64,000 nucleotides of DNA from Pocillopora verrucosa (taxonomy: Eukaryota > Cnidaria > Anthozoa > Scleractinia > Pocilloporidae). The stretch covers positions 22,896,524 to 22,960,523 of the forward strand of contig NC_089319.1 of NCBI RefSeq assembly GCF_036669915.1. The letters are read 5' to 3'. Positions within the stretch are counted from its first letter, which is position 1, and each line of letters opens with the position of its first letter. Under the pieces are notes generated by a model. It saw nothing but the letters and a program-made list of their open reading frames with translations, searched no databases and was not told where the DNA came from. Made by a program: the position numbers and the translations under genes. Positions 1-9,388 of this stretch are shown here, piece after piece.

Positions 1-2206
1 GGGCGACATTTTCAAGCCCAGGAATGTTCTCAGCGTAGAGGATTTGATGTGTTTGGAACATCTTGGACTGTCCAAAATCCATGGATGGGGTATCAATACC
101 AACCATCTTGACTTTGCGATTCTTAACCAACCAACGAGAAGCGTCGGGGTGTATTCCTATGAAAAGAAACCTGTCTTTGTATGGGGCATTTAACAAGATA
201 TGGCTACATTGCCCTTGCTTATTTACACGAGAAGAAAAACAGAATTGACCTTCTCAAGTGGAAGGAATTTTTCATGGAGGAATATCAGAGTATGCAGCAG
301 CCTGGGGAAGGGCAGAAACTGCCGAAATGGCAGTCATAGTAATCTTTTCGTAAGGAGACTACAATTCAGAGTATTGAAGTGGTGCGGTAATCATCTGCAA
401 CAGAGATATTCACCGACCGACTTAAGTGTTCAAGTGATCATTTCTTCAGCTAAATTTTACGGTTCTATAATTTCAGTACTGTATTTCTAGGAACCTAGAG
501 CCTAGACCATCAAGTTTTTATTTTAACAGGCTGGAAACAGCGACGCAAGGTTTAAAAGAAATTAATTTGCCTTCGATGCTTTCTCCTTCATTCCATTGCT
601 TAGTTTCATTTAATAATCTTTCCTATTTTTTCTTAATTTGTCCTGATGGTCCCCTTTACGTTTTCTAAATTATAACTTTTGTCTATTATTTCAACAACGT
701 ACCTGGGAAATGCAGCAGGGAAGTGTTTTTGAGATCAGTTCCGAGATACGTTTTCTTGTTCGGCCAATATTTTCCCCAGCCGAAAAATACCAGCAAAATA
801 ACATTATCTGGGATCACGCCGTGTTTCTCTTCCCATTCCTGTAAGTCGCTTGGTGTCATCTCGTAGTCAGCGTTCTATAGAAAAGAAAGAAGGGAAAGAA
901 AAAAAAAAACTCGTACCATTCTCTTGGTATTAATCAGTCGTAATGCTAATCGCGGTTACTATCAGTTTCAATCGCTGTGAATGGTGCGTTTAGATCACCG
1001 CAGAGGAAGACAACACAGCCGTTAAATCTTGAACTACTAAGAGTGAATAATATCAAATTTATCTTTAAAGTATCATCAGAGAATCACGAAGTAAGGCCAC
1101 GAGAAAGGAAATGACCACCTACTGAGGAAGCTCATCACCGGTTAAACAAATTGTCCTCTTAAGTAAGATAGGACATGAACATTACTTAAGCAGTAGTGAA
1201 AATGAAGCCTTACTTTCACTACTGCTTGAGTAAAGTTCATTACTGCGAAGGTCGCTTTCATATTCACTTCTTTATCCACAAATATAATTTTAAAATATTC
1301 ACAGTCATTTAAGAATCACCGAGTGCGTATATTTGTTGTAGAACTGAAATTAAAACTTCGCTCGCCCTTTCACTAAGAACAAATTGTTTAAGAAAATTCA
1401 GATATTAAATGAATGAAAGTTCCATCGATTAGTTCAACTGTAACCAAATACCTTACATTTTAACTTTTTAGATACTTTTTGTGAACGATCAAAATTAATT
1501 GCAGACGGTTCTTAGGCCGCTTGTCAATCAACGTAATGTCACTACTGCTTACAAAAATTCATTTTGAAACCAACATATTATACCGATATCAGTTTCTTTA
1601 CTAATTAACTATAAGAAACTGGTGAAACAACTTACTAACCAGTGGAGCGAAAATAATTCAACAGGTTTCGAAAATTTAAAAGTCAATACAATTTTACTGA
1701 AATGGGTGGCGTAATGATAAGGGTATGTTTTTGTTAAGAACCTGTGTTTTGATCGGAGACGCCTAGCCCCGACAGAGGTAAAGTAATTGCAACGCAAAGA
1801 GCACTACCTCTATCGTTTTATCGTTTCATTTAATTTGATAATAATGATAAAATTTCACCTTGTCGGCTTTGGTAGATAAATCAATCTTTATTGCAGGCCC
1901 AATGAGATGATCAAGGGGTATTTGGTCTGTTGTCCATTTTCCCGCCGCAAAATGCCTTGGTGCGTCGATATGGGTGCCACCGTGTTCAGAGGCTCTGATG
2001 TCGTATGAAGCGTAGTAATACCCATCAGCAGTGTAATTTTCGAACACCAAGGAGTGATGGAAACTCACTGCTGTTGGCCAGTAGATAGTCTCACTGTTGA
2101 ATGGGTAAGAGAGTTCTATCCATTCTGAATTCTCAACTGGTTTTCCAAAAGCCGGAACCCAAACAAAGATTGCACAAATCGCTAAACAATTCACAAGGCT
2201 CCTCAT
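1..2206 (-). CDS. Cyclase / kynurenine-formamidase-like protein, 5' part (3' end beyond window)
   Basis: Three exons read on the minus strand: 1859-2206, 703-874 and 1-156, joined by GT-AG introns with agreeing phases (0, then 1). The first exon begins MRSLVNCLAICAIF, a clear signal peptide ending near AFG, so the product is probably secreted or lysosomal. Residues about 75-90 carry HGGTHIDAPRHF, the metal-binding signature of the cyclase family (Pfam PF04199), which includes arylformamidase of tryptophan catabolism. Exon 2 holds an aromatic WGKYWPN segment. Exon 3 holds VGIDTPSMDFGQ and HQILYAENIPGLENV, which are typical of metazoan kynurenine-formamidase-like proteins of this family. An internal ATG further upstream (2260) is also open, but the 2206 start gives the clean signal peptide. 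The substrate is not shown by sequence; many invertebrate members are uncharacterised. Confidence 0.85.
1175..1240. repeat. Near-perfect 27-bp hairpin in the first intron of the cyclase gene
   Basis: Arms 1175-1201 and 1214-1240 pair at 25 of 27 positions around a 12-base loop. The size is that of a small pre-miRNA-like stem, but a miniature inverted-repeat relic is equally possible. No transcription evidence can be seen. Confidence 0.6.
1322..1580. repeat. Dispersed repeat, copy A (partner at 15199-15470)
   Basis: About 260 bases match 15199-15470 in the same orientation with scattered substitutions and small indels. Shared landmarks are GTATATTTGTTGTAGAACT, TTAAATGAATGAAAGTTCC and GGCCGCTTGTCAA. 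It lies within the intron between cyclase exons 1 and 2. No coding potential is seen. It is either a non-autonomous mobile element or a local segmental duplication. Confidence 0.8.
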
Positions 2207-3000
2207 GTTCCCTGTCAGAAGAGTGTAGTACAATGTTAAACAAATAAATATGTACAACACAATGGTAAAAACAAGTAGCTTTACATGGTCTCTTTTACAA
2301 TCATTTTTTCAGTCTCCTGGCTAGGACAGTCAGTTGATCTCAAGGTTGTTGAGTCCCATCACCCCGTTGTTGCCATCTCATTAAGTGTTTTCTTTCCTCT
2401 TGTTTCATATAAGCGATTTCAAAAATTTGACGATAAGAGGGTTACCCTCTTCTGTAATACAACTCGAAGTGTGAAGAGGCAATTATTTCAAACAAATCAA
2501 CTTATTTCTGTACTAGAGTCTCGCAAGGGGTTCATGAGGACAACAGACGTCAATGTGATATGCGAGTAATGAATTCAAAATAACTCGTTGTCTCAATGGT
2601 CCAGCTGGTTTGAATAATAGCAACCGAAACTCATCAAACATTACTTCTCTAATGATAAGTTTTGGATACGTTACGACCTCACTGGTACAGCCTCGCACAG
2701 TCCTAGAAAGCGTCAAAATTATCTCGCAAGAAACAATCACACTGCCTCCATGTACGCTATTTATTCTTTCAACTCACTTTTATAAATTGCCTATCATATT
2801 TCCATACTTACGTCAAAAACCTATCTACTCGTTGTAACGCTTCAGTCGTGGAAAACAAAGAAGTGAAGCAAGTTTCATTTTGAAAAAACGAACTGGGAAA
2901 CAAAAGCAATGGCGCTTAACCGACGATTTGGAGGTGATTTTAGACAAATGAATAATTGGGAACAGATTATCTTTTTTGTATCTCAGAGTGGTAGTTAGAT
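2207..3000. other. Non-coding flank upstream of the cyclase gene
   Basis: This stretch should contain the promoter of the minus-strand cyclase gene. Reading frames here are short and do not resemble any protein I know. I see no RNA gene or repeat in it. Confidence 0.4.
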
Positions 3001-3002
3001 AA

Positions 3003-3290
3003 CGGCGTAATATGTGACTAACACAGTCTATAGATTGTAAGATTTTACGCCACTATGTGCGACGGTGTATATAAATGGAGATTTTAAGCTGTTAACTAAC
3101 GGCGTAAAATCTTACAGTATATAATTAACCGACTGGAAGAAATTACGCCGTTAGTTACTGGCGTAAAATCTTACATATATATATCACCGACTGGAAGAAA
3201 TTACGCCGTTAGTTACTGGCGTAAAATCGTACATATAAGACAACTGACTGGAAGAAATTACGCCGTTAGTTACATATTACCCCGTTATAT
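3003..3290. repeat. Tandem array of palindromic units built on TTACGCC / GGCGTAA
   Basis: At least three copies of a roughly 60-base unit containing ACTGGAAGAAATTACGCCG followed by TTAGTTACTGGCGTAAAATC. Each unit is itself an imperfect inverted repeat. The array is bounded by further TAACGGCGTAA half sites, giving the whole block a foldback character, as in miniature inverted-repeat elements or satellite seeds. Confidence 0.75.
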
Positions 3291-3744
3291 ATATTCCCGG
3301 CGAGACTCGAGAAAATTATTTCAAAAGTTGAGTCTTTTAGAGGTACATCGCTTTACGCTTCTTTTCTGATTTGTACTTATGCTTTGGCAAAGGCCGCGTC
3401 TAATTCGTGTATTGCGTTCTTGATTTTTCACGTGCTCTACACGATGCCGCACGCAACTCGCTTGCCTCGGTTAGAAGAAGAAAAATACTAGCTCAACTTG
3501 AGCCAAATGACACCGTTAAAGTCAGTTTATGAGTGAAATCTTGGATCCAAGCACTACGGATACTAACTGGTAAACTATAAATGTTACAAAGACAGATTTC
3601 TTACCTCAAGCAATCAACCAAATAGCTTTGAGCCGTTAAACTAAACCCGTGACTTCATTATTCAAATTATGCGTTGAGCTTTTGCATATATCAACAATTC
3701 TTTAGGCTTGTTTTGGCCGGTCGTAGACATAACACTGACCCCCA

Positions 3745-3840
3745 GTCCATGGATTACCGGATGGACTACTGGATGGAATACCGGATGGACTACTGGATGG
3801 AATACCGGATGGACTACCCGAATGGACCACCCTAAAATGG
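3745..3840. repeat. Minisatellite of GGATGGACTACT / GGATGGAATACC units
   Basis: Direct repeats of about 24 bases alternating TACCGGATGGACTAC and TGGATGGAA, three to four copies decaying at the right end. No coding potential. Confidence 0.8.
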
Positions 3841-4052
3841 ACTACCTTTACAAACACTATTCCCAATGAGTACTATTAAAGAGATGCGATTTATACCTGA
3901 GTAGTCTTGGTTAATTATTATTTATACCACTCAGTAAAAGAAAAAAAAAATTAATAACGCTTAATTTTAGTCACGCGCGTTATCGTCGTGGGGATAAATG
4001 AGCCAAGCGCTTGGTGTCTTTGTACAAAATTTGTGCAACATGCCCTGACATC

Positions 4053-4165
4053 CATTCCGTGTTTTAGGATTTGGGGTCATTTTCCGCCGTTCCATGTTTT
4101 AAGATTTGGGGTCATTTTCCGCCGTTCCATGTTTTAGGATTTGGAGTCATTTTCCGCCATTCCGC
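4053..4165. repeat. Tandem repeat, unit about 35 bp, three copies
   Basis: Three consecutive units containing GATTTGGGGTCATTTTCCGCC with a few substitutions; the third copy degenerates into CCATTCCACC repeats to about 4190. The frame open across it has no protein-like composition. Confidence 0.75.
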
Positions 4166-4708
4166 TATTCCACCATTCCACCGTTCCAGCTTTTAAGGTC
4201 ACCCGTTGTATTTGTAGTCTTTGTATTTGTAGACTACGACGAAATATGTCAAGAATTCGAAAAATGTAAAGAATGTAAATTGTATATGAATGTCACACAA
4301 TACCTAGTGTCACGCGCTTAAAAACAGTTTTTCCTCCGGCGTGGCGATAATAGAACCCAGATAGAATTTGAGCGGGAAAGTTTTTTGTACCTGTGTGGAT
4401 AGAACCATCTCTGCGGGAGAGATGTGACAGCTGTCTGTAAGGGCATACATGTCTTTGCATTTTTGTCCTGTCGAAAAGCGCGCATTTGTCAGTTGAGGTC
4501 AATATGGAACACAAGGTCCACATGAACGCGTCCTTTCTAGAAATAAAAGTAAACATGGGTCTGTTTCTTTCATTTCGATATGGATCGTCTTCGACATTAG
4601 CGCCATCAACCGTCTCTTTCTTCTCCGAGTTATCAATTTATTTATTATTCGTTTAACGGGAAAACACGTTATACGTCTGAAGTGCCTAACCATCACTCAA
4701 AATTTTTA

Positions 4709-4837
4709 ATGGGTTCTTCCAAGACGTTTCAATGCAGTCATTGTCGTTACACCACTGAATCTGTCTTGTCAATGATGTGGTGTCCAAAATGTAAACATGC
4801 AGCTGTATCTGTTTACACACGGGTTTCATTCTATTGA
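4709..4837 (+). CDS. Small zinc-ribbon-like protein of the compact gene cluster
   Basis: A 42-residue frame starting MGSSKTFQCSHC and containing CxxC twice (FQCSHC and WCPKC) spaced by 16 residues, a plausible zinc ribbon. It is intronless and followed at once by another short frame, the packing expected of a virus-like or Polinton-like insertion rather than of the host genes nearby. The function is unknown; it may be a truncated piece of a longer protein. The alternative is a chance frame, but the paired cysteine knuckles argue against that. Confidence 0.4.
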   Translation: MGSSKTFQCSHCRYTTESVLSMMWCPKCKHAAVSVYTRVSFY

Positions 4838-4842
4838 GATAG

Positions 4843-5001
4843 GAAAAAAGAAAAAAGATCCGTGCGCATGGTCACGATTTCGAAGATGTCATCAGTACTT
4901 ATCACAAATGGATGAATGACAAATATCCGAATAACAATTTGCTGATGAGAGATGTCTATTTGATCGGACAATTGGAAGCGTTGACAAATGTCAAATATTA
5001 A
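4843..5001 (+). pseudogene. Short frame of unknown function in the compact cluster
   Basis: Open frame just after a TAG at 4840-4842, with a protein-like second half (FEDVISTYHKWMND, LLMRDVYLIGQLEAL). No good start codon lies upstream of that part, so this looks like a remnant whose 5' end is lost or frameshifted relative to the zinc-ribbon frame. I do not recognise the family. Confidence 0.3.
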
Positions 5002-5073
5002 CCCCGATGGTATAATTTTCTTGAAAGAAACAGGAGGAAAACATTGGATCACTGACTGTTTACATGTGAAGAC

Positions 5074-5341
5074 ATGGCGGGGTCGTCTCATGCGAAAAAA
5101 ATTCGTCGCTTAAAGAGAAGGATCCGTTTGCAAGCTTCCGAACATGCTCAAGACATTGAAAAATATAAAAAGATTATTGAAGACTTAAATTACGAGAGAG
5201 ACATCGTGAACTTGTATTTTATGTGGCTTTACATCACATCTACGAACCGACAGGGATGAGACAGGGATGGGTCTATGGCGCATCATGGGATAAAGAAATC
5301 GCAGCCGGATTGGATTCTGCATATCATGACAAAGACTATTA
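5074..5341 (+). pseudogene. Basic coiled-coil protein, apparently frameshifted
   Basis: The frame from ATG 5074 encodes a basic N-terminus (KKIRRLKRRIRLQ) and a heptad-like helix (DIEKYKKIIEDLNYER), then stops at 5257-5259. The overlapping +2 frame takes over at about 5243 with protein-like sequence up to AGLDSAYHDKDY and TAA at 5339-5341, which suggests a one-base slip near 5245. The HDxxY tail recalls the catalytic His-Asp of small phospholipase-A2-like domains found in some viral capsid proteins, but the calcium loop is not visible, so I do not call that domain. Confidence 0.35.
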
Positions 5342-5900
5342 AGACACTTGTTTATTATACTTTTGTAGTTATACATCAATTTTTGAAAAATAAAAAAGTT
5401 ACATGAGTAACGAATAGAAATGAATGATGGAATTGTGTACATGTCTATTATTAAACGTAGTTAACCAATCTGCATTTACAATCACGGGTGGGTCTTAATG
5501 ATTAGTAAAACCATATTGAATTATTGAATGATTGAGCATGTAAGCATTGACATAAGTGAAAAAGTTGACGTTCTTAAACAGTAAAAAGATAAAGATAACA
5601 CTTATTGATGTTTCAGTGCATAAGCGCCCATACAATAGACGGCTCGTGAAGCTAAGTGGGTGTAGGTGCGGATGATTCATTCGGAGAAAAAATTAAGTGG
5701 CATGTAAGAAAAAGTTACGAATGTGATAAATACAGTGAGTATAGCGAAGCGATTCTTGACTAGAAATAATAGGAAACCGTAATTTGAATCTCATAAAAGG
5801 AAAAAATACGGAAGCATTAAAAAAGTGTCTTAGAAATGGACCAAATGGAAAATATCTCATTCGAAATAATTCGTGTGTGTTCTCAGGTAATATATTTTCA
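5342..5900. other. AT-rich spacer in the compact cluster
   Basis: No convincing gene. A plus-strand frame at about 5759-5941 reads open and protein-like (for example NGPNGKYLIRNNSCVFSGN) but has no ATG and overlaps the end of the minus-strand frame ending at 5903. Confidence 0.3.
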
Positions 5901-6018
5901 AATCATCCATTAAAATATCCGTCAAATTCAGGATGCTTATAGATTTCAATGAGAATGAGATCCTCATGTAAAATGTTGTGATACGCCATAGCTCTTCGTA
6001 CATCTTCAATTAAACGAG

Positions 6019-7026
6019 CCTAGGATCTGGAAACGCTACGTGGACGATACCTTTACCATCCTGGATCACGAAAACGTAGATGACTTCTTACAGCATCTAA
6101 ACAAACAGCAGCCTTCCATCCGCTTCACCATGGAGACAGAGAAAGACAACAAACTCGCCTTCCTAGACGCCGCAGTTTTAAGAGAACCTGACGGCCGCCT
6201 CACCACCAGCGTATACAGGAAGCCCACGCACACCGATCAATACTTAGCGTATGATTCGCACCAACCTCAATCAGTAAAACGCGGCATTGTTAAGTGCCTT
6301 TACGAGCGCGCCAAACGTCTCGTAACAAAACCCTCCGTTATCCCCGAGGAGAAAAAACGTCTGTCATCTGTTCTGGTTTCTAATGGTTATCCTTTTTCTT
6401 TCTTGCAGAAACTTACCAGGACCGGAAAACCAAACAACAGTGCCAAACCCGCTGACAAGTTCAAAGCTACTGCGGTTTTACCTTATGTCAAAGGGCTGTC
6501 CGAACAGCTTCGCCGTTGCCCACAACAACTAGGCGTACGCGCTGTTTTCAAGTCGGAGACTACGCTAAGATCTCAGTTAGTGCGACCAAAAGACGTTGTC
6601 GACCCGGTTAAACAAGATGGTGTAGTTTACAGGATTCCCTGTGAATGCGGCAAGGTGTACATCGGAGAGACTGGAAGACCTATGCAAGACAGAATTAAGG
6701 AGCACGATCGAGATATTCGACTCGCCCTTACCGAGACCTCCGCCGTTTAGGAGCATGCCCACAACACCGGATATAGGCCACTCTGGAACGAAGTAAAGTT
6801 TATTGATCGTGACCCTTATTACTGCACGCGCAGGGTCAAAGAGGCAATTCATATAAGACTTCACCCTAACAACATCAACAGGGATACTGGAGTAGAAATT
6901 CCAGAAGCGTGGATGCCCACGATCAAAAAAAAACAACAACAGGAGGGCCGTGGGACTGCGGACCGCCGAGGGAGCAAATCACTGAGTGAACTGCAAGGAT
7001 CGAAATGCACCAATAAGAGCTGTTGA
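6019..7026 (+). pseudogene. Penelope reverse transcriptase C-terminus plus GIY-YIG endonuclease, one nonsense codon
   Basis: The frame opens just inside the element with IWKRYVDDTFTILDH; YVDD is the reverse-transcriptase catalytic box. LAFLDAAV and SVYRKPTHTDQYL are thumb-proximal motifs typical of Penelope-like elements. The GIY-YIG module starts at VVYRIPCECGKVYIGETGR, with conserved Cys spacing before VYIGETGR and the downstream R..EH. A TAG at 6748-6750 interrupts the endonuclease, and the same frame continues to TGA 7024-7026 (HAHNTGY, NRDTGVEIPEAW). The copy is therefore dead. In live elements the endonuclease nicks target DNA to prime reverse transcription. Confidence 0.85.
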
Positions 7027-7087
7027 ATAACAACTAATCACAGCAGAGCATCATGCTTTATAAGATCACGCATGACCAGTCGATCTC

Positions 7088-7131
7088 ATCGCCTGAAGAA
7101 GACTAGAAGTAAGCAGTCGAAACGTCGCGAT
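7088..7131 (+). ncRNA. Hammerhead-ribozyme-like motif of Penelope copy 1
   Basis: Core CTGAAGA (7093-7099), a stem II of GACT/AGTC (7101-7104 with 7115-7118), then GAAAC and GTC (7119-7126). Helix I is ATCGC/GCGAT (7088-7092 with 7127-7131) and directly abuts the core. Helix III is almost absent. Minimal type I hammerheads of this kind are known in the terminal repeats of Penelope-like elements. Cleavage would be expected after the C of GTC at 7126. Confidence 0.65.
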
Positions 7132-7245
7132 CTACATCACACGTGACTACATCGTGAGACAAACGAAAAACTTTGCTTTTATTATAAGAGACGGTGTTCT
7201 CGACCCGTGTATTATCAACAGTTTTACGAAGAACAAGAAGTACAG

Positions 7246-7386
7246 ATGAGTCAAAACAAAGAAGCAGCAGCAACAGCAGAAGAATTGTGGGTTAAAGTTG
7301 TGAAGAAAGAAGACATAGAAAGGTATGAAAATATCAAGAAAGAAGAAGAAATAGAAAGGTATGAAAATACGCCAATCTTCTTGTAG
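7246..7386 (+). CDS. Short acidic/basic helical protein of the compact cluster
   Basis: A 46-residue frame starting MSQNKEAAATAEELW and containing a duplicated KKEDIERYEN / KKEEEIERYEN helix. It starts on the opposite strand to, and immediately beside, the broken minus-strand frame. Its TAG overlaps the target-site duplication of the second Penelope copy. Before that insertion, the next frame (8831) would have begun only a few tens of bases downstream, so these were adjacent small genes. Function unknown. Confidence 0.4.
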   Translation: MSQNKEAAATAEELWVKVVKKEDIERYENIKKEEEIERYENTPIFL

Positions 7387-7388
7387 GT

Positions 7389-8510
7389 TTTATCGAACAT
7401 CAATTTTTTAGCCAAAACCACGGCCCAAAACCTGAACTCTACGGCCGCTACATTGACGATTGCATCGGCGCTACCTCCTCTACCAAAGAGGAGCTCACTC
7501 AATTTATAACCGCTGTCAATTTCTTTCATCCGGCTCTTAAATATACTTGGGAAATTTCCGACACTTCTTTGGCTTTTCTAGACATCAAAATTTCAATTGA
7601 AGGAAACGGTTTATATACTAGTGTTTACTAAAAACCTACAGATTCACATAGTTACTTGCTGCATTCCTCCTCACATCCATCACACGTCAAGAACTCCATA
7701 CCTTTTTCACAGTTTCTCAGACTTCGTCGTTTATGCAGTGACGACTCTGATTTTTCCGAAAAATCAGAGGCAATGTGCCAGTTTTTCGATAAAAGTGGCT
7801 ATCCTGTTTCTGTCGTTCAAGCGGGCTACCACCGTGCCCAACAAATCGATCGTCAGGCAACACTACAAACGGCCGAGAAGGAGAACACTGACCGCATTCC
7901 ATTTACTCTTACATTTCACCCTCACAACCACGCAGTTAAATCTATCGTTCTTAAAAATTTTAAATTAATCCAAAACGATTCAGAGACTGGCACTATCTTT
8001 CCGCAACCCTCACTTATTTCATTCAAACGTGACAAAAACATAGGCAACTTTTTAGTCAGGAGTTCATTTCAAACCAATGACCAATCTGGAACTTTTAAAT
8101 GCGCTCGCTCACGATTCAAAACTTGTCCTTTCATTCACAACGTAGAGAAAATATCGGGACCCAAAAGATCCATTGAGATCATTGATCACTTTACGTGTAC
8201 CTCCGCCAATGTTATTTACTGCATAACTTGCACTTATTGCAATAAGTTATACATCGGCGAAACAGGAAGACGACTGGGTGACCGATTCCGAGAACACCTT
8301 CGCGATGTGGAAGGAAATGACAAGGACGCATCCAAACCAGTCGCTAGACACTTTAATCTTCCTAATCATTCTAAACAGCATATGGCAGTATGCGGCCTTT
8401 CCTTACATCTAGGCAGTTCAGAAAGCCGTAAAACACTGGAACAAAAATTTATTTTCCAAATCGGCACCCTTAATCCCCACGGAATCAACGAGCGCTTTTC
8501 ATTCAACTAA
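7389..8510 (+). pseudogene. Penelope RT C-terminus plus GIY-YIG endonuclease, one nonsense codon
   Basis: The frame runs from the left edge of the element through LYGRYIDDCIGATSS (YIDD catalytic box) and LAFLDIKISIEGNG. It meets TAA at 7629-7631 exactly where a residue before KPTDSHSYLLHSS should be, and stays open from there to TAA 8508-8510. The endonuclease shows NVIYCITCTYCNKLYIGETG followed by RFREH and ARHFNLPNHS, the GIY-YIG signature with its Cys pairs and the downstream Arg/His. With a single nonsense codon and no frameshift seen, this is a fairly young loss. Confidence 0.85.
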
Positions 8511-8603
8511 TTTATTCCTGTTTTCTCGTCACCATATTCCCACCAATGGCGTAGCTCCACTTTCTGCATATAAATCCACACACAACCCACAATTCCTCTA
8601 ATC

Positions 8604-8637
8604 GCTCTGACGAAGGGCTAACGCTCGAAACGTCAGC
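8604..8637 (+). ncRNA. Hammerhead-ribozyme-like motif of Penelope copy 2
   Basis: CTGACGA (8607-8613), stem II GGGC/GCTC (8615-8618 with 8623-8626) closed by TAAC, then GAAA CGTC (8627-8634). Helix I is short, GCT/AGC (8604-8606 with 8635-8637). The layout is the same as in copy 1, with the same CGTC after GAAA and almost no helix III. Confidence 0.6.
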
Positions 8638-8705
8638 CTTTTTTACCCTTATGGTGGCTAATTTACGTTTTCAACCCAGTTGTTAACACTAAATTACCTG
8701 CTATA

Positions 8706-8750
<45 letters not shown>

Positions 8751-8830
8751 TTTATTCAATAAAATTTGTCTTTGGACTTACATTTATGTCTCACTCGTGT
8801 TTTGTAGGATCATTTGTTGAAGACGTCACC

Positions 8831-9181
8831 ATGACTAAAAGGGTGTATGAAGATGATAATATTTCGGACGAAATATTGAATTCTGTGTTCGATGAATTAG
8901 GAGAAGAAGAGCAACATGGTGGGAGTCTTTTTGAGTTTGAATTCCAAAAAAGTAGTTTCCCCCAACATTGGAAAAATACCGTGCATAATCAGAGATATCA
9001 ATCGATGTTACATCAAAAGCGAAATCCTACACGTGGAGATAATTCGGTTCACTTTGATGTTGATGAAATCATGAATCCTTTGCTGTGCACGAGCTTTCTG
9101 TGTCACGAAACCTGGCTGCACAAAGATGAAAATAGAGACACCAAACAACATAACGAAAATGTGAGACTTCACGAATCCTAA
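8831..9181 (+). CDS. Acidic protein of the compact cluster, unknown function
   Basis: A 116-residue intronless frame. The ATG at 8831 (MTKRVYEDDNISDEIL) follows the right edge of Penelope copy 2 by 28 bases; a longer open frame upstream runs into element sequence, so 8831 is preferred. It has an acidic N-terminus, a GGSLFEFEF segment and an aromatic-rich middle. No family is recognised. It ends 9 bases before the next frame, which again points to a compact, virus-like gene order. Confidence 0.45.
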   Translation: MTKRVYEDDNISDEILNSVFDELGEEEQHGGSLFEFEFQKSSFPQHWKNTVHNQRYQSMLHQKRNPTRGDNSVHFDVDEIMNPLLCTSFLCHETWLHKDENRDTKQHNENVRLHES

Positions 9182-9190
9182 CAAGCACGA

Positions 9191-9388
9191 ATGGCGCGTC
9201 AACTTCACCAAGAGGCCAGTGTCCCTCTAGGCCCATGTGGACACGATGCTCTGGAGTCTTTTCAAACGTTACTCGCCCCAATTGAAAGTCATGTCGACAT
9301 TATACCCGTACATGGTGACCTATCATCACTTCGATTTAATTCACTAACGTTTGACACTAGAATGGAAGCCTTGTTAAACGTTCTATGA
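9191..9388 (+). CDS. Small hypothetical protein, last frame of the compact cluster
   Basis: A 65-residue frame starting MARQLHQEASVPLGPCGHD and ending MEALLNVL, 9 bases after the previous stop. An AATAAA lies about 30 bases downstream (near 9418), a candidate shared polyadenylation signal. Function unknown; the tight spacing to 8831-9181 is the main reason to believe it. Confidence 0.35.
   Translation: MARQLHQEASVPLGPCGHDALESFQTLLAPIESHVDIIPVHGDLSSLRFNSLTFDTRMEALLNVL

Larger units (their letters stand above)
6018..7160 (+). mobile_element. Penelope-like retroelement, 5'-truncated copy 1
   Basis: A 1.14-kb insertion flanked by AAACGA (6012-6017 and 7161-7166). It retains the end of the reverse transcriptase including RYVDD, the linker, a GIY-YIG-type endonuclease, a 3' non-coding tail and a hammerhead-like motif. 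It interrupts a minus-strand frame of the compact cluster. Truncation at the 5' end is usual for such elements. Confidence 0.85.
5903..7243 (-). pseudogene. Minus-strand frame of the compact cluster, split by a Penelope element
   Basis: The minus-strand reading frame ending at the TGA complement 5903-5905 (KHPEFDGYFNG at its C-terminus) is open up to the left edge of the Penelope copy at 6018. On the far side of that element the same frame resumes at 7161 and stays open to about 7243 (LRKTVDNTRVENTVSYNKSK). The 6-base duplication AAACGA at 6012-6017 and 7161-7166 explains the break. In-frame continuity across an insertion is good evidence that this was a real coding sequence when the element landed. 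I do not recognise the product. Confidence 0.5.
7388..8802 (+). mobile_element. Penelope-like retroelement, 5'-truncated copy 2
   Basis: A 1.4-kb insertion of a different Penelope subfamily from copy 1. It is flanked by TGTAGG at 7382-7387 and 8803-8808. It contains the last part of a reverse transcriptase with YIDD, a GIY-YIG endonuclease, a 3' tail with a hammerhead-like motif and AATAAA near 8759. The insertion separates two short frames of the compact cluster. Confidence 0.8.

Noticed and set aside
5759..5941. Plus-strand protein-like frame in the compact cluster
   Set aside because: It has no ATG, begins after a stop and overlaps the better-supported minus-strand frame.
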